This document shows, piece by piece, positions 27,145 to 35,971 of a stretch of DNA of 64,000 nt (the stretch's first letter is position 1; every line of letters starts with the position of its first letter). The position numbers were made by a program, and so were the translations under genes. The notes beneath the pieces were generated by a model that saw only the letters and a list, made by a program, of their open reading frames with translations, made no database searches and was not told the DNA's origin. Source of the stretch: Streptomyces sp. NBC_00654 (GTDB taxonomy: Bacteria > Actinomycetota > Actinomycetes > Streptomycetales > Streptomycetaceae); assembly GCF_026341775.1 (NCBI RefSeq), contig NZ_JAPEOB010000003.1, positions 744,001 to 808,000 on the forward strand, in the 5' to 3' direction.

Positions 27145-27199
27145 ATTAGCTGTAGCCTCTGGCGCTGTCAGCAGTCAGGACGTTCCGGGAGGTGCACGG

Positions 27200-28348
27200 A
27201 TGGCGACGCTCAAGGACATGACGGCGATAGCCGGAATCGGACAGACGGCCTTCGCGAAACGGCTCCCCGAGTCCGAGAAGACCCTCGCCTGCCGCGCCAT
27301 CGTGGCGGCTCTCGACGACGCGGGGATCGCCGCCTCGGAGGTCGACGCCTTCGCCTCGTACACGATGGAGGAGACCGACGAGGTCGAGATCGCCAAGGCC
27401 ATCGGGGCCGGCGATGTCACCTTCTTCTCCAAGGCCGGTTACGGGGGCGGGGGTTCCTGCGCGACCGTCGCGCATCTGGCCGCCGCCGTCGCCACCGGAC
27501 AGGCGAGCGTCGGAGTGGCCTGGCGGTCCCGGAAACGGGGCTCGGGTCCGAGGCCCTGGAAGAACACCGCCGTACAGCTGCCCACCCCCGCCCAGTGGAC
27601 CCGCCCCTACGGGCTGCTGCGTCCGGCCGACGAGATCGGCATGCTGGCCCGGCGGTACATGCACGAGTACGGGGCCACCCGCGACCATCTCTTCAACGTC
27701 GCGCTCGCCTGCCGCAACCGGGCCAACCAGAACCCCGGCGCGATGATGTACGAACGGCCGCTGACCCGGGAGATGTACATGACCTCCCGCTGGATCAGCG
27801 ATCCGCTCTGCCTCTTCGACAACTGCCTGGAGACCGACGGGGCGCTGGCCTGCGTCATCGTCTCCGCCGAACGCGCCCGCGACTGCCGGCAGAGGCCCGT
27901 GTTCATCCACTCCGTCGCCCAGGGCCTGCCCGCCCAGCACCACGGCATGGTCAACTACTGGAACGACGACCCGCTCACCGGCCCCGCCTGGACTGCGGCC
28001 CGGCAGCTGTGGAAGCAGGCCGACTTCGGGCCGGGCGACGTCGATGTCGCGCAGATCTACGACGCGTTCACCCCGCTGATCCCGCTCTCCCTGGAGGGCT
28101 ACGGCTTCTGCGGGCGCGGCGAGGGCGCCGCGTTCACCGAGGGCGGGGCGCTGGAGAGCGGCGGCCGGCTGCCCATCAACACCGGGGGCGGCGGCCTCAG
28201 CGAGGCGTATGTGCACGGCTTCAACCTGATCACCGAGGGGGTCAAGCAGCTGCGCGGGACCTCCACCGCCCAGGTGCCCGATGCCGCCACCTGCCTGGTC
28301 ACCGCCGGTGAGGGCGTGCCCACCTCCGCCGTACTGCTGAGGAGCTGA
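27200..28348 (+). CDS. thiolase-fold lipid-transfer/aldolase protein (Ltp2-like)
   Basis: A 382-residue non-classical thiolase of the SCP-x/Ltp2 group. The N-terminal AIAGIGQTAFAKRLPESEKTLACRAIVAALDDAGI, the central DNCLETDGALACVIVSAERARD, IYDAFTP and the C-terminal NTGGGGLSEAYVHG are family hallmarks. Ltp2 acts as a retro-aldolase on steroid side-chain CoA esters together with a DUF35 partner, and a DUF35 gene follows ten bases downstream. CGGGAGG precedes the ATG. First gene of a thiolase-DUF35-hydratase operon. Confidence 0.85.
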   Translation: MATLKDMTAIAGIGQTAFAKRLPESEKTLACRAIVAALDDAGIAASEVDAFASYTMEETDEVEIAKAIGAGDVTFFSKAGYGGGGSCATVAHLAAAVATGQASVGVAWRSRKRGSGPRPWKNTAVQLPTPAQWTRPYGLLRPADEIGMLARRYMHEYGATRDHLFNVALACRNRANQNPGAMMYERPLTREMYMTSRWISDPLCLFDNCLETDGALACVIVSAERARDCRQRPVFIHSVAQGLPAQHHGMVNYWNDDPLTGPAWTAARQLWKQADFGPGDVDVAQIYDAFTPLIPLSLEGYGFCGRGEGAAFTEGGALESGGRLPINTGGGGLSEAYVHGFNLITEGVKQLRGTSTAQVPDAATCLVTAGEGVPTSAVLLRS

Positions 28349-28357
28349 GGAGCCGAG

Positions 28358-28807
28358 ATGCAGACCCCCGATTCCCTGCTGCTGCCCGTCGTCGACGAGG
28401 ACGGGGCGCCCTTCTGGGAGTACGCCGCCGCCGGTGAGCTCCGCGTCCAGGCCTGCGCCTCCCCCGCCTGCGGCGAACTGCGCTTCCCGCCCCGGCCCTG
28501 CTGCCCGCACTGCCAGTCCTTCGACAGCGAGTGGCGGGCGATGAGCGGACGCGGCCGCATCTGGTCGTATGTGCTGCCGCACCCGCCGCTGCTCCCGGCG
28601 TACGCCGAACAGGCCCCGTACAACGCGGTCGTGGTGGAGCTGACCGACGCCCCGCACATCCGGCTGGTCGGCAATGTGGTGTCCGGGCCGGCGGCCCCGC
28701 TGAACTCCGTGGATCCGGGGCGGCTGCGGATCGGCGCGGCGGTACGGGCCGTCTTCTGCCCCCTCACGCCGGAGATGACCGTGGTCCGCTGGCTGCTGGA
28801 GCGCTGA
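28358..28807 (+). CDS. DUF35 OB-fold, zinc-ribbon protein (acyl-CoA-associated)
   Basis: A 149-residue protein with a zinc ribbon (CASPAC ... CCPHC) followed by an OB-fold (WSYVLPHP...YNAVVVELTDAPHIRLVGNVV). Such proteins partner Ltp2-like thiolases, contributing acyl-CoA binding; the mycobacterial example is the DUF35 part of ChsH2. It sits between the thiolase and hydratase genes with 9- and 3-base gaps, so it is cotranscribed. Confidence 0.88.
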   Translation: MQTPDSLLLPVVDEDGAPFWEYAAAGELRVQACASPACGELRFPPRPCCPHCQSFDSEWRAMSGRGRIWSYVLPHPPLLPAYAEQAPYNAVVVELTDAPHIRLVGNVVSGPAAPLNSVDPGRLRIGAAVRAVFCPLTPEMTVVRWLLER

Positions 28808-28810
28808 GCG

Positions 28811-29587
28811 ATGACGCTGCGCACGGAGAGGGACCGGGAGACCGGGGTCGCCGTGGTCACCCTGGACCGGCCGGAGAAGCTGAACGCCATCGACCTCGCC
28901 ATGGCGGGTGACCTGGCCGCCCGCTGGCGGGACTTCCGCTTCGACGAGAGCGTGCGGGCCGTCGTCCTCACCGGGGCGGGCGGCCGGGCCTTCTGCACCG
29001 GGATCGACCGGGGCGCCGAGGTTCCGCAGCCGTCGTCCCCGTACTCCCTCGACGATCCGCTGCTGAGGATCGGGCCGAAGGCGAACGACCTGTGGAAACC
29101 GGTGATCGCGGCCGTGGAGGGGATGGCCTGCGGCGGCGCCTTCTATCTGCTGGGCGAGGCCGAGTTCGTCGTGGCCTCGGAGGAGGCGACCTTCTTCGAC
29201 CCGCACACGACGTACGGAATGGTCAGCGCCTACGAGGCGATCACCATGGCCCAGCGGATGCCGTTCGGGGAGGTGGCCCGGATGTCCCTGATGGGCACGG
29301 CCGAACGGGTGACGGCCCGTCGTGCGTACGAGACCGGGCTGGTCAGCGAGATCACCCCGGCCGGTGGCGCGGTGGCGGCGGCGGTCCGGGCGGCGGCCAC
29401 GATCGCCTCGTACCCGACGGACGCGGTCCAGGGCACCGTACGGGCGGTGTGGTCCGCGAAGGAGGCGGCCCGCACCCAGGCCATGGCACAGGCTCCGCAC
29501 CTCATCGCGCTCGGCAATCTGGCGCCGGAGCGGCAGGCGGAGCTGTTCGCGGGACGGGGCGGGGGCGGGGCTCCCCGGCTGCGGTGA
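28811..29587 (+). CDS. enoyl-CoA hydratase/isomerase family protein
   Basis: A 258-residue crotonase. VAVVTLDRPEKLNAID, VRAVVLTGAGGRAFCTGIDRG (oxyanion loop 1) and KPVIAAVEGMACGGAFYLLGEAEFVVASEEATFFDPHTTYGM (oxyanion loop 2) are present. The usual hydratase glutamates are not both obvious: the second position reads FDPHTTYGM. It may therefore be a hydrolase-type crotonase. Last gene of the thiolase operon. Confidence 0.85.
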   Translation: MTLRTERDRETGVAVVTLDRPEKLNAIDLAMAGDLAARWRDFRFDESVRAVVLTGAGGRAFCTGIDRGAEVPQPSSPYSLDDPLLRIGPKANDLWKPVIAAVEGMACGGAFYLLGEAEFVVASEEATFFDPHTTYGMVSAYEAITMAQRMPFGEVARMSLMGTAERVTARRAYETGLVSEITPAGGAVAAAVRAAATIASYPTDAVQGTVRAVWSAKEAARTQAMAQAPHLIALGNLAPERQAELFAGRGGGGAPRLR

Positions 29588-29629
29588 GCGCGCCCGCTCC
29601 CCGCCCCGTCGTTCGGGGGCGCCCCGCCG

Positions 29630-30172
29630 TCAGGGGCGCGGCTCCGCCGTGACCCGGCAGCGCTTCACCTTGGACACCTTGCGGGGGCTGTCCATGCGCA
29701 CGGCGAGGTCCTTGACGTCGCCGTGGTCGAGCGTCGCGGTGGTCCCGGCGGAGTCGACGGTGTTGCCGAGGGCGTCGAGGAACGTCACCTCGACCTCGTA
29801 CGTCTGCGAGCCGACCGCCGTGGACCTCAGCTCCACGACGGACGAGGTGACGGCCTTGCGCTTGCCCTTGCGGGGCTGGGCGCAGCGGACGACCCGGACC
29901 TCGGGGGCGTCGGACGCCGTGGCGGTGGGGGTCGGCGTCCCGTAGTCGGTGCCGCCGGAGGAACTGCTCGACGAGCTGTCGTAGTCGTCGTCGGTGTCGT
30001 GGTAACCGCCGTTGCTCTTCTTGGAGTTGGAGCAGCCGCCACCGCCCGAGCCGCTGCTCTTCCCGCTGCGGCTCTTGCCGCCCTTGCCCCCGCTGCTGGA
30101 GGTCGAGAATCCGGTGAGTGCCAGCACCACCACGACCAGGACCGCCGCGAACCTCATACGCCGCCGCACCAT
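29630..30172 (-). CDS. secreted/anchored Ser-rich protein, FxLYD-like C-terminus
   Basis: A 180-residue protein. It has an N-terminal export helix (MRFAAVLVVVVLALTGF), a low-complexity Gly/Ser/Lys and Asp/Ser linker, and a C-terminal beta domain (about 105-180: SSVVELRSTAVGSQTYEVEVTFLDALGNTVDSAGT...VKRCRVT) resembling the FxLYD domain of envelope proteins, with two Cys that could form a disulphide. No lipobox Cys follows the signal. AAGGGGGG precedes the ATG. Function unknown. Confidence 0.7.
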   Translation of the reverse strand: MVRRRMRFAAVLVVVVLALTGFSTSSSGGKGGKSRSGKSSGSGGGGCSNSKKSNGGYHDTDDDYDSSSSSSSGGTDYGTPTPTATASDAPEVRVVRCAQPRKGKRKAVTSSVVELRSTAVGSQTYEVEVTFLDALGNTVDSAGTTATLDHGDVKDLAVRMDSPRKVSKVKRCRVTAEPRP

Positions 30173-30397
30173 CGATGCAGCCCCCCTTGTGTTGTCGTCT
30201 TCCGCTGCTCCGCCGTCTTCTCCCGCCCACAGCATGGCGGCCGAAGACCCAAGACCAAGTCATGACCCTGTCACGGTCCCGTCATGGTCCGTGTGGCGGG
30301 GGTGACCTGCCGGGCGTAGCGTCGTCCGGGGGCCGGGCGTGGACGCCGACGGGCGCCGCGCGCCGCAGGCACATACGGCGAGCGCCGCAGGAGGCTG

Positions 30398-31093
30398 ATG
30401 ATGATCCGCAACGTCCTCGGCTCCGTCGTCGCCCTCATCGGAGCGGCGGGCGCCGTCCAGAGCCCGTTCAGACGCTGGTACGACAGCCGGCTCGGCCACG
30501 ACTACCGCATCCAGGACCTCTTCGGCGGAATCACCGCCACCTCGTCCGCGGTCATGTCCTCGATCCTGCTGCCGTTCCTGTTCGCCGCACTGGTGGTGGT
30601 GGTCGGAGTGATCCTCCGGTCGCGGCCGCTGGTGGCGTTCGCGGGCGTGGTGGTGCTCGGCTTCACCGTGCTGTGGATGGTCCGCCAGGGCCAGGCGGCG
30701 GGCAGCCTGGCGGTGGCCTCGGACGGGTCCGGGCTGCAGTGGGGGGTGGCGGGCGCGCTGGCCGGCGGGGTGCTGATCCTGCTGGGGGCGCTGCTGATGT
30801 CGGGGCGGCCGAAGCGGGTGGCGCGGCGTACGGAGCCCTATCCCGCGCCCGGCCAGGAGCACCCGGACACCTGGCCGCCCACGCAGGAGCCGGGGATGTC
30901 CGCGCAGACGTCGCCCTGGCCGGAACCGGAGCCGGAGCCGTACACCGGGCCGGACCCCAGGGACCCCAGGGACCCCAGCCACTCCCGGGACCCCGGCGAC
31001 GTTCAGGGCTCCGGGGACGTTCAGGGCTCCGGGGACGCGAACCGGCCTCCGCAGCAGCCGCCGCAACAGCCGCCGCAGCCGCCTCAGAGCTGA
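30398..31093 (+). CDS. membrane protein with repeat-rich cytoplasmic tail
   Basis: A 231-residue protein with an N-terminal hydrophobic segment, then three helices between residues about 50 and 142 (SSILLPFLFAALVVVVGVI, LVAFAGVVVLGFTVLWMV, VAGALAGGVLILLGALLM), and a Pro-rich tail with DPR and DVQGSG repeats ending in poly-PQ. I do not recognise the family. GGAGG before a double ATG marks the start. It may correspond to the single gene between afsK and afsS in S. coelicolor, but that is only positional. Confidence 0.7.
   Translation: MMIRNVLGSVVALIGAAGAVQSPFRRWYDSRLGHDYRIQDLFGGITATSSAVMSSILLPFLFAALVVVVGVILRSRPLVAFAGVVVLGFTVLWMVRQGQAAGSLAVASDGSGLQWGVAGALAGGVLILLGALLMSGRPKRVARRTEPYPAPGQEHPDTWPPTQEPGMSAQTSPWPEPEPEPYTGPDPRDPRDPSHSRDPGDVQGSGDVQGSGDANRPPQQPPQQPPQPPQS
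30998..31033 (+). repeat. 18-bp tandem duplication in the membrane protein tail
   Basis: Two identical 18-bp units (from 30998 and 31016) encode DVQGSG twice. A short GGACCCCAG triplet repeat lies just upstream. Confidence 0.8.
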
Positions 31094-31117
31094 CCGCACA
31101 GCCTCCGCGGAGCCGGA

Positions 31118-33511
31118 CTACGCGCGGGCCTTGTTCCCCGTGCCGGTGCCCTTGAGCGCGTCCAGCGCGTACACGCACCGGTCCTTGCTGCAGGCGTACA
31201 CGACACCCGCCCGCGCGACCGGTGAGCCCGTGATCTCGCCGCCCGTGGCGAGCTTCCAGCGGAGCTGGCCGCCCGCCGCGTCCAGGGTGTACAGCACATG
31301 GTCGGCGGAGCCGAAGTGCACACGGCCGTCGGCGACGACCGGGGCGCCCACGACATCGCCGCCCGCGGCGAACCGCCACTTCGGGGTGCCCGTCACCGCG
31401 TCCAGGGTGTACAGCGCGCTGCCGCTGCCCACATGCACGTTCCCGGCCGTGACCAGCACGGGTTCGATGGACTGCCGGGCCTCCGTGGCGATCCGCCAGC
31501 GGTCCTTGCCGGTCGACGCGTCGAGCGCGTACACCGTGCCGAGGTAGTCGGCGAGGTACACCCCGCCCCCGGTGACCGCGGGGCCGGGCGCGAACGCGGG
31601 CGGCGACAGGAAGACGGCGGGCGACTCGAAGTGCCAGCTCACCCGGCCCGAGTCCGTGTCGACGGCCAGCACCCGTGTCCCCGCCGCGATGTAGACGTAT
31701 CCGTCGGGGGCCGGGGTCACCCGGACCGGGACACCGCCGCAGGAGGCCGCGTCGCCGATGGGGTACGACCAGCGCTCCAGGCCGCTGCGGGCGTCCACGG
31801 CCCGCAGCCGGGCGTCCTGCCACAGATACACCGTGCCGTCGTGTATCACGGGCCCGGACTCCGGCGTCTCGAAGTCCGCCTGGACGCCCGTGACCTCCCA
31901 CAGCTTCTCGCCGCTGGACGCCTCCCACGCCTGGACGCCGCCGCCCCGGGTGGCCGTCAGGACGGTGCCCCGGTCGGCCTTCAGGCAGTACACCCAGGCG
32001 TCGGTCCGCAGCCGCCACTGTTCGGCACCGCTCGCCGCGTCCAGCGCGTACAGCGACGGGCCGTCCGAGGCGTGGATCCTGCCCCCGTCGACGGCCATCG
32101 CCCAGGCCACGTCCCGGGTCTTGAACTGGCGCCGGCCATTGCCCACGTCCAGCGCGTGCACCTCGAAGGACGTCACGTACAGCAGGTCGCCGGAGACGAT
32201 GGGCGTCCCCCACACATCGTTCGACATGCGAAAACGCCAGGGCCGCCAGCGGTCCGGCACCACGTCCGGCGCGACGGCCGGGGGCGGCACCGGGGCGGTC
32301 GGGGCCGTCTGCCCGGTGGCCCCTCCGATCAGCCCGGCGGGCGCCCTGACCCAGCCGGTGGCCGCCGCCGGATGCGCGGCGGCGGCACCGCGCCCCTCCC
32401 CGGCACGTGGACCGGGACCGATCGGCACCTGCGCCCCGGCCAGCCGCACCGGGCCGCCGTCGGGTGCCGGGGACGACATGGGGGCGGGCGAGGAGAGCGG
32501 GGTGGGGGAGCGCAGATCGGCGTCGCTGCGCCATCCGGTGTCCGGGGCGCGCGGCGGACGCGGGGGCGGCGGGGGTGCGGCCACCGGGGCGGGGGCGACC
32601 GGCGCGGCGGTACGGCCGCCGCCCCGGCGCTGCTCGATCATCGCGGTGGCCCGCGCGGGCAGCCAGGCCGACGCCGTACCGCTGTCGTCGCTCCCGGAGG
32701 CGAACAGGTGCGGGGCGAGCCTGGCCTGGAGGTCGGCGGGGCTGGGCCGCAGCGAGGCGTCCATCTGCATGCAGGACTCGATCAGCGGCCGCAGGTCGTC
32801 CGGCAGCCCCTCGGTGTCCGGGCCCTCCCGGAGCAGCATGAACACTGTTTCGACCGGGTTCGCCCCGTGGAACGGGGCATGGCCGGTGGCGGCGAAGACG
32901 AGTGTCGAGCCGAGCGAGAAGATGTCGCTGGCACCGGTCACGCTGCGCGAGTCGCGCGCCTGCTCGGGAGACATGTAGGCGGGGGTGCCCACGGCGACGT
33001 TCGTCATGGTCAGCCGGGTGTTGGAGACGCCGGACGCGATACCGAAGTCGATCACCCGGGGGCCGTCCTCGACGACCAGGACGTTGGACGGCTTCAGGTC
33101 GCGGTGGACGAGGCCCGCGCCGTGGATGGACTGGAGGGCCTCGGCGATCCCGGCGGCCAGCCAGTGCACGGCCTGGGTCGGCATGGGCCCGCACTCGTTC
33201 ACTATCTCCTCGAGGGAGGGCGCGGGCACATAGGCGGTGGCCAGCCACGGCACGGCGGCACGGGGGTCGGCGTCGACCACGGCGGCCGTGTAGAAACCGC
33301 TGACGGCGCGGGCGGCCTCCACCTCACGCGTGAAGCGGACCCGGAACAGCTGGTCCTCGGCGAGCTCCGTACGGACCGTCTTGATCGCCACCCGTCGGCC
33401 GGATGCCGAGCGCGCGAGATAGACCAGCCCCATGCCGCCGGCGCCGAGCCGTCCCAGCACCTCGAACGGGCCGATCCGCCTCGGGTCGTGCTGCGTCAGC
33501 TGCTCCACCAC
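31118..33511 (-). CDS. afsK: Ser/Thr protein kinase AfsK
   Basis: A 797-residue kinase, almost the length of S. coelicolor AfsK (799) and very similar in the kinase domain. Kinase residues about 12-275: [45 protein letters not shown] Pro/Ala-rich linker leads to a C-terminal beta-propeller of PQQ-like repeats ([47 protein letters not shown]). No transmembrane helix. AfsK phosphorylates AfsR and is itself activated by membrane association. A double GTG start follows GGGGAGG; the first is chosen. Confidence 0.93.
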   Translation of the reverse strand: MVEQLTQHDPRRIGPFEVLGRLGAGGMGLVYLARSASGRRVAIKTVRTELAEDQLFRVRFTREVEAARAVSGFYTAAVVDADPRAAVPWLATAYVPAPSLEEIVNECGPMPTQAVHWLAAGIAEALQSIHGAGLVHRDLKPSNVLVVEDGPRVIDFGIASGVSNTRLTMTNVAVGTPAYMSPEQARDSRSVTGASDIFSLGSTLVFAATGHAPFHGANPVETVFMLLREGPDTEGLPDDLRPLIESCMQMDASLRPSPADLQARLAPHLFASGSDDSGTASAWLPARATAMIEQRRGGGRTAAPVAPAPVAAPPPPPRPPRAPDTGWRSDADLRSPTPLSSPAPMSSPAPDGGPVRLAGAQVPIGPGPRAGEGRGAAAAHPAAATGWVRAPAGLIGGATGQTAPTAPVPPPAVAPDVVPDRWRPWRFRMSNDVWGTPIVSGDLLYVTSFEVHALDVGNGRRQFKTRDVAWAMAVDGGRIHASDGPSLYALDAASGAEQWRLRTDAWVYCLKADRGTVLTATRGGGVQAWEASSGEKLWEVTGVQADFETPESGPVIHDGTVYLWQDARLRAVDARSGLERWSYPIGDAASCGGVPVRVTPAPDGYVYIAAGTRVLAVDTDSGRVSWHFESPAVFLSPPAFAPGPAVTGGGVYLADYLGTVYALDASTGKDRWRIATEARQSIEPVLVTAGNVHVGSGSALYTLDAVTGTPKWRFAAGGDVVGAPVVADGRVHFGSADHVLYTLDAAGGQLRWKLATGGEITGSPVARAGVVYACSKDRCVYALDALKGTGTGNKARA

Positions 33512-33791
33512 TTGCCTGCCACCTCCCCGTACGGACCTCAGGAACAGAAGCCCGCGTATTCCCGCCCTGTGCAGCGTCTCACCACTGGGCACCACCTGGC
33601 GGTGCGCACCCCGATTCTTCCTGGCTCGGGTGCCGGTTGCGAACCCGGGGGCGGATCAGGGTGTCTCATGTCACTTCGCCCGCTATCCGCACACAACGGC
33701 CGTCGAAGTGATTTCGGAAGCCGTTCGGATCACGGAAGCCGTGCGGGATCGGTTCCGGCGGCCGTTCGGGGGACACGGAAGCCGTCGGTGG

Positions 33792-34604
33792 TCACGGGAG
33801 CAGTTCGGAGGGCTGGAGTACGGCGAAGGCGGCGCCCTGGTCGTCGTGGAGGACGGCCATCCGCCCGTACGGGATGTCGAACGGCGGCGCGGTGACCCGG
33901 CCGCCGAGGTGTACGGCGGTCTCGACGGTCCGGTCGCAGTCGGCGACGGCGAAGTGGATGAGGAAGTGGCTGGGCATCTCGGCGGGGAAGGCGTCCGTGA
34001 TGACACTGCGCCCCCCGACCGCGGTGTCGGGGCCGGGTTCGGTGCCCGCCGGGGACCACAGCCGGAAGTCGACGAGTGATTCGGCGGTGCCGGAGGCGTC
34101 GCCGCCCGCCGCCTCGTCCAGGTCGGTGCCCCGGAAGCCGAAGACCTTCTCGTAGAAGGGGTCGACACGTTCCGGCTGCCGTGTGTAGACCTCGGTCCAG
34201 CAGAAGGTGCCCGGCTCGTTCTGCGCCTCGAAGCCGGCACGGTCACCCGCCTGCCACAGCCCGAAGACCGCACCGCCGGGGTCGGCGGCCTGCGCCACGA
34301 TCCCGGCACGCCCCGCGTGCACCGGCTCGGTGATCACCTGGCCGCCCGCCGCCCGGATCGCGGTGACGGTCGCCCGGATGTCGTCGGTGGAGAAGTAGAC
34401 ACCCCAGGCGGTGGGCATCCGGCCGTCGCTCTTCGCGGCGAGGGCCGCCACGAGACGGCCGTCGCTGTAGGCGTCGGCGAAGGGCATGCCGTCGCCCGCC
34501 CGGAAGGTCCAGCCGAAGAGCCCGCCGTAGAAGCGCTTGCCCGCTTCGAGGTCGGAGAGCTGCACATCCACCCAGCACGGCGCGGAGTGCGCGAATGCGG
34601 CCAT
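33792..34604 (-). CDS. VOC family protein, two glyoxalase/dioxygenase-type domains
   Basis: A 270-residue protein made of two vicinal-oxygen-chelate modules: CWVDVQLSDLEAGKRFYGGLFGWTF...DPGGAVFGLWQ (about 8-125) and FCWTEVYTRQPERVDPFYEKVFGF...DDQGAAFAVLQP (about 137-265). Similar two-domain Streptomyces proteins are annotated as hydroxylases or glyoxalase-like without a proven reaction. GGAAGGA precedes the ATG. It is next to afsK but has its own promoter region, next to the DnaA boxes. Confidence 0.82.
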   Translation of the reverse strand: MAAFAHSAPCWVDVQLSDLEAGKRFYGGLFGWTFRAGDGMPFADAYSDGRLVAALAAKSDGRMPTAWGVYFSTDDIRATVTAIRAAGGQVITEPVHAGRAGIVAQAADPGGAVFGLWQAGDRAGFEAQNEPGTFCWTEVYTRQPERVDPFYEKVFGFRGTDLDEAAGGDASGTAESLVDFRLWSPAGTEPGPDTAVGGRSVITDAFPAEMPSHFLIHFAVADCDRTVETAVHLGGRVTAPPFDIPYGRMAVLHDDQGAAFAVLQPSELLP

Positions 34605-34978
34605 GGGCCCGGATCCTTCCGTCGCAGTGACGCCCGTCACAGTCAACGTAACGTCGCACCCCGCACTCCGCGCCCCGGCGCACTCCTGACGCACCCGGCC
34701 GGTCGCGACGGGGCTCCGGCCCACCCGCGGCGGACATCCGGCCCGCGCATAGAGAACATTCGCCCGAATCGTGAAGATCCAGCACCCCTGTGGACGAAAG
34801 TTGTCCACCGAAGTTGTCCACAGGCTGTTGATAACACTAATGCCCGCCGGGCGGCACACACCGGAAGATGCCGTTCCGGAAAGTCCCGGACGCCTCCGCG
34901 CACCCCTCCGGTCCTGCGGCGTTCCCCATTTGCAGTCGGCCGAATCGCGCTCCGATCACCCCTCGGTAAGCTGACGGC
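34605..34978. other. 374-bp intergenic region with DnaA boxes
   Basis: This stretch separates the divergent VOC and TetR genes. It holds the DnaA-box cluster at 34789-34822, the AT-richer GTTGATAACACTAA next to it, and the TetR promoter at its right edge. No gene seen. Confidence 0.6.
34789..34822. other. cluster of three DnaA boxes
   Basis: TTGTCCACA at 34814-34822 (exact Streptomyces DnaA box), TTGTCCACC at 34801-34809 (8/9), and TCGTCCACA on the minus strand at 34789-34797 (8/9), all within 34 bp, followed by an AT-rich patch. Clusters outside oriC are known in Streptomyces and titrate DnaA. Confidence 0.65.
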
Positions 34979-34985
34979 ATGACAG
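34967..34985 (+). promoter_or_regulatory. -10 element and degenerate regulon palindrome over the TetR start
   Basis: TAAGCT (34967-34972) is six bases before the ATG, which suggests a leaderless mRNA. CTGACG-GCA-TGACAG (34971-34985) matches the regulon palindrome exactly in the left arm and at 4 of 6 positions in the right, and spans the start codon. This would allow autoregulation. Confidence 0.45.
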
Positions 34986-35626
34986 GACAAGTACGCACCG
35001 TCGACGGCCGCGTGGCCGGACGACGCGGCCAGGCGACGCGGCAGAAGCTGCTCGACTGCCTCAGCGAGATGCTCAGCTCCTCGCCGTACCGGGACGTCAA
35101 AGTCATCGACGTCGCCCGGAAGGCCGGGACTTCACCCGCGACTTTCTACCAGTACTTCCCCGACGTCGAGGGCGCCGTCCTCGAAATCGCCGAGGAAATG
35201 GCCAAGGAGGGCGCCGGACTGACCGAACTGGTCGCTGGCCGCTCCTGGGTCGGCAAGGCCGGCTGGCAGACCTCCGAAGAACTGGTCGAAGGATTCCTCG
35301 ACTTCTGGCGCCGCCACGACGCGATCCTGCGCGTGGTCGACCTCGGTGCGGCCGAGGGCGACAAGCGGTTCTACAAGATCCGCATGAAGATCCTGAACTC
35401 GGTCACCAACTCCCTCACCGATTCGGTCAAGGAGCTCCAGGCCAAGGGCAAGGTCGACAAGGACATCAGCCCCGCGGCGATGGCGGGCTCACTGGTCGCG
35501 ATGCTGGCCTCGGTCGCCTCGCACCAGAAGGGCTTCACCACCTGGGGTGTGAAGCAGGCCGAACTGAAGCCCAACCTGGCCCTGTTGGTCCATCTGGGCA
35601 TCACCGGCAAGAAACCGACGAGGTAG
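34979..35626 (+). CDS. TetR-family transcriptional regulator
   Basis: A 215-residue regulator. Residues about 18-65 form the TetR helix-turn-helix (RQKLLDCLSEMLSSSPYRDVKVIDVARKAGTSPATFYQYFPD); the rest is the helical ligand domain. It is the only TetR protein in the window and is therefore the first candidate for the protein that reads the palindrome found at seven promoter regions here. There is no ribosome site before the ATG and a -10-like TAAGCT is placed for a leaderless transcript. A degenerate copy of the palindrome covers the start. A perfect 11-bp hairpin terminates it. Confidence 0.9.
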   Translation: MTGQVRTVDGRVAGRRGQATRQKLLDCLSEMLSSSPYRDVKVIDVARKAGTSPATFYQYFPDVEGAVLEIAEEMAKEGAGLTELVAGRSWVGKAGWQTSEELVEGFLDFWRRHDAILRVVDLGAAEGDKRFYKIRMKILNSVTNSLTDSVKELQAKGKVDKDISPAAMAGSLVAMLASVASHQKGFTTWGVKQAELKPNLALLVHLGITGKKPTR

Positions 35627-35697
35627 GCACCGGCACCGGACACCCTCGCTCGCACCGGGCGCGCACGGCAGTCCCGGGTGCCCCAGGTCCTGTCTCA

Positions 35698-35731
35698 CCG
35701 ACGGCGGATCACGCATGTGGTCCGCCGTCGG
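35698..35731. terminator. hairpin terminator after the TetR gene
   Basis: A perfect 11-bp stem (CCGACGGCGGA / TCCGCCGTCGG) with a 12-base loop, between convergent genes. Confidence 0.7.
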
Positions 35732-35905
35732 CGTTCCCGAACCGCGCGCCGGTCCAGGGAACTTCCGCGGCCGCCGGCCCTCCCCCTGCCGCGGACAGGA
35801 ACCTCGGCGTGACGCCCGGCCCCGTCACCCGCCCACCGAGGCCTCGGCGGCCCGCGTCACACCCGGCCGGTCACCCTCCCACCGCCCCACCGCCGCCCCA
35901 CCGCC

Positions 35906-35960
35906 GCTCCACCACCGCTCCACCACCGCTCCACCACCGCTCCACCACCACTCCACCGGC
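35906..35960. repeat. 11-bp tandem repeat, four perfect copies plus one degenerate
   Basis: GCTCCACCACC is repeated from 35906 to 35949, with a degenerate fifth unit to 35960 and CACCGCC-rich sequence before it. It fills the rest of the 345-bp interval (35627-35971) between the TetR gene and the convergent oxidoreductase gene, which shows no other feature besides the terminator. Confidence 0.85.
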
Positions 35961-35971
35961 GGTCCGCTCCG

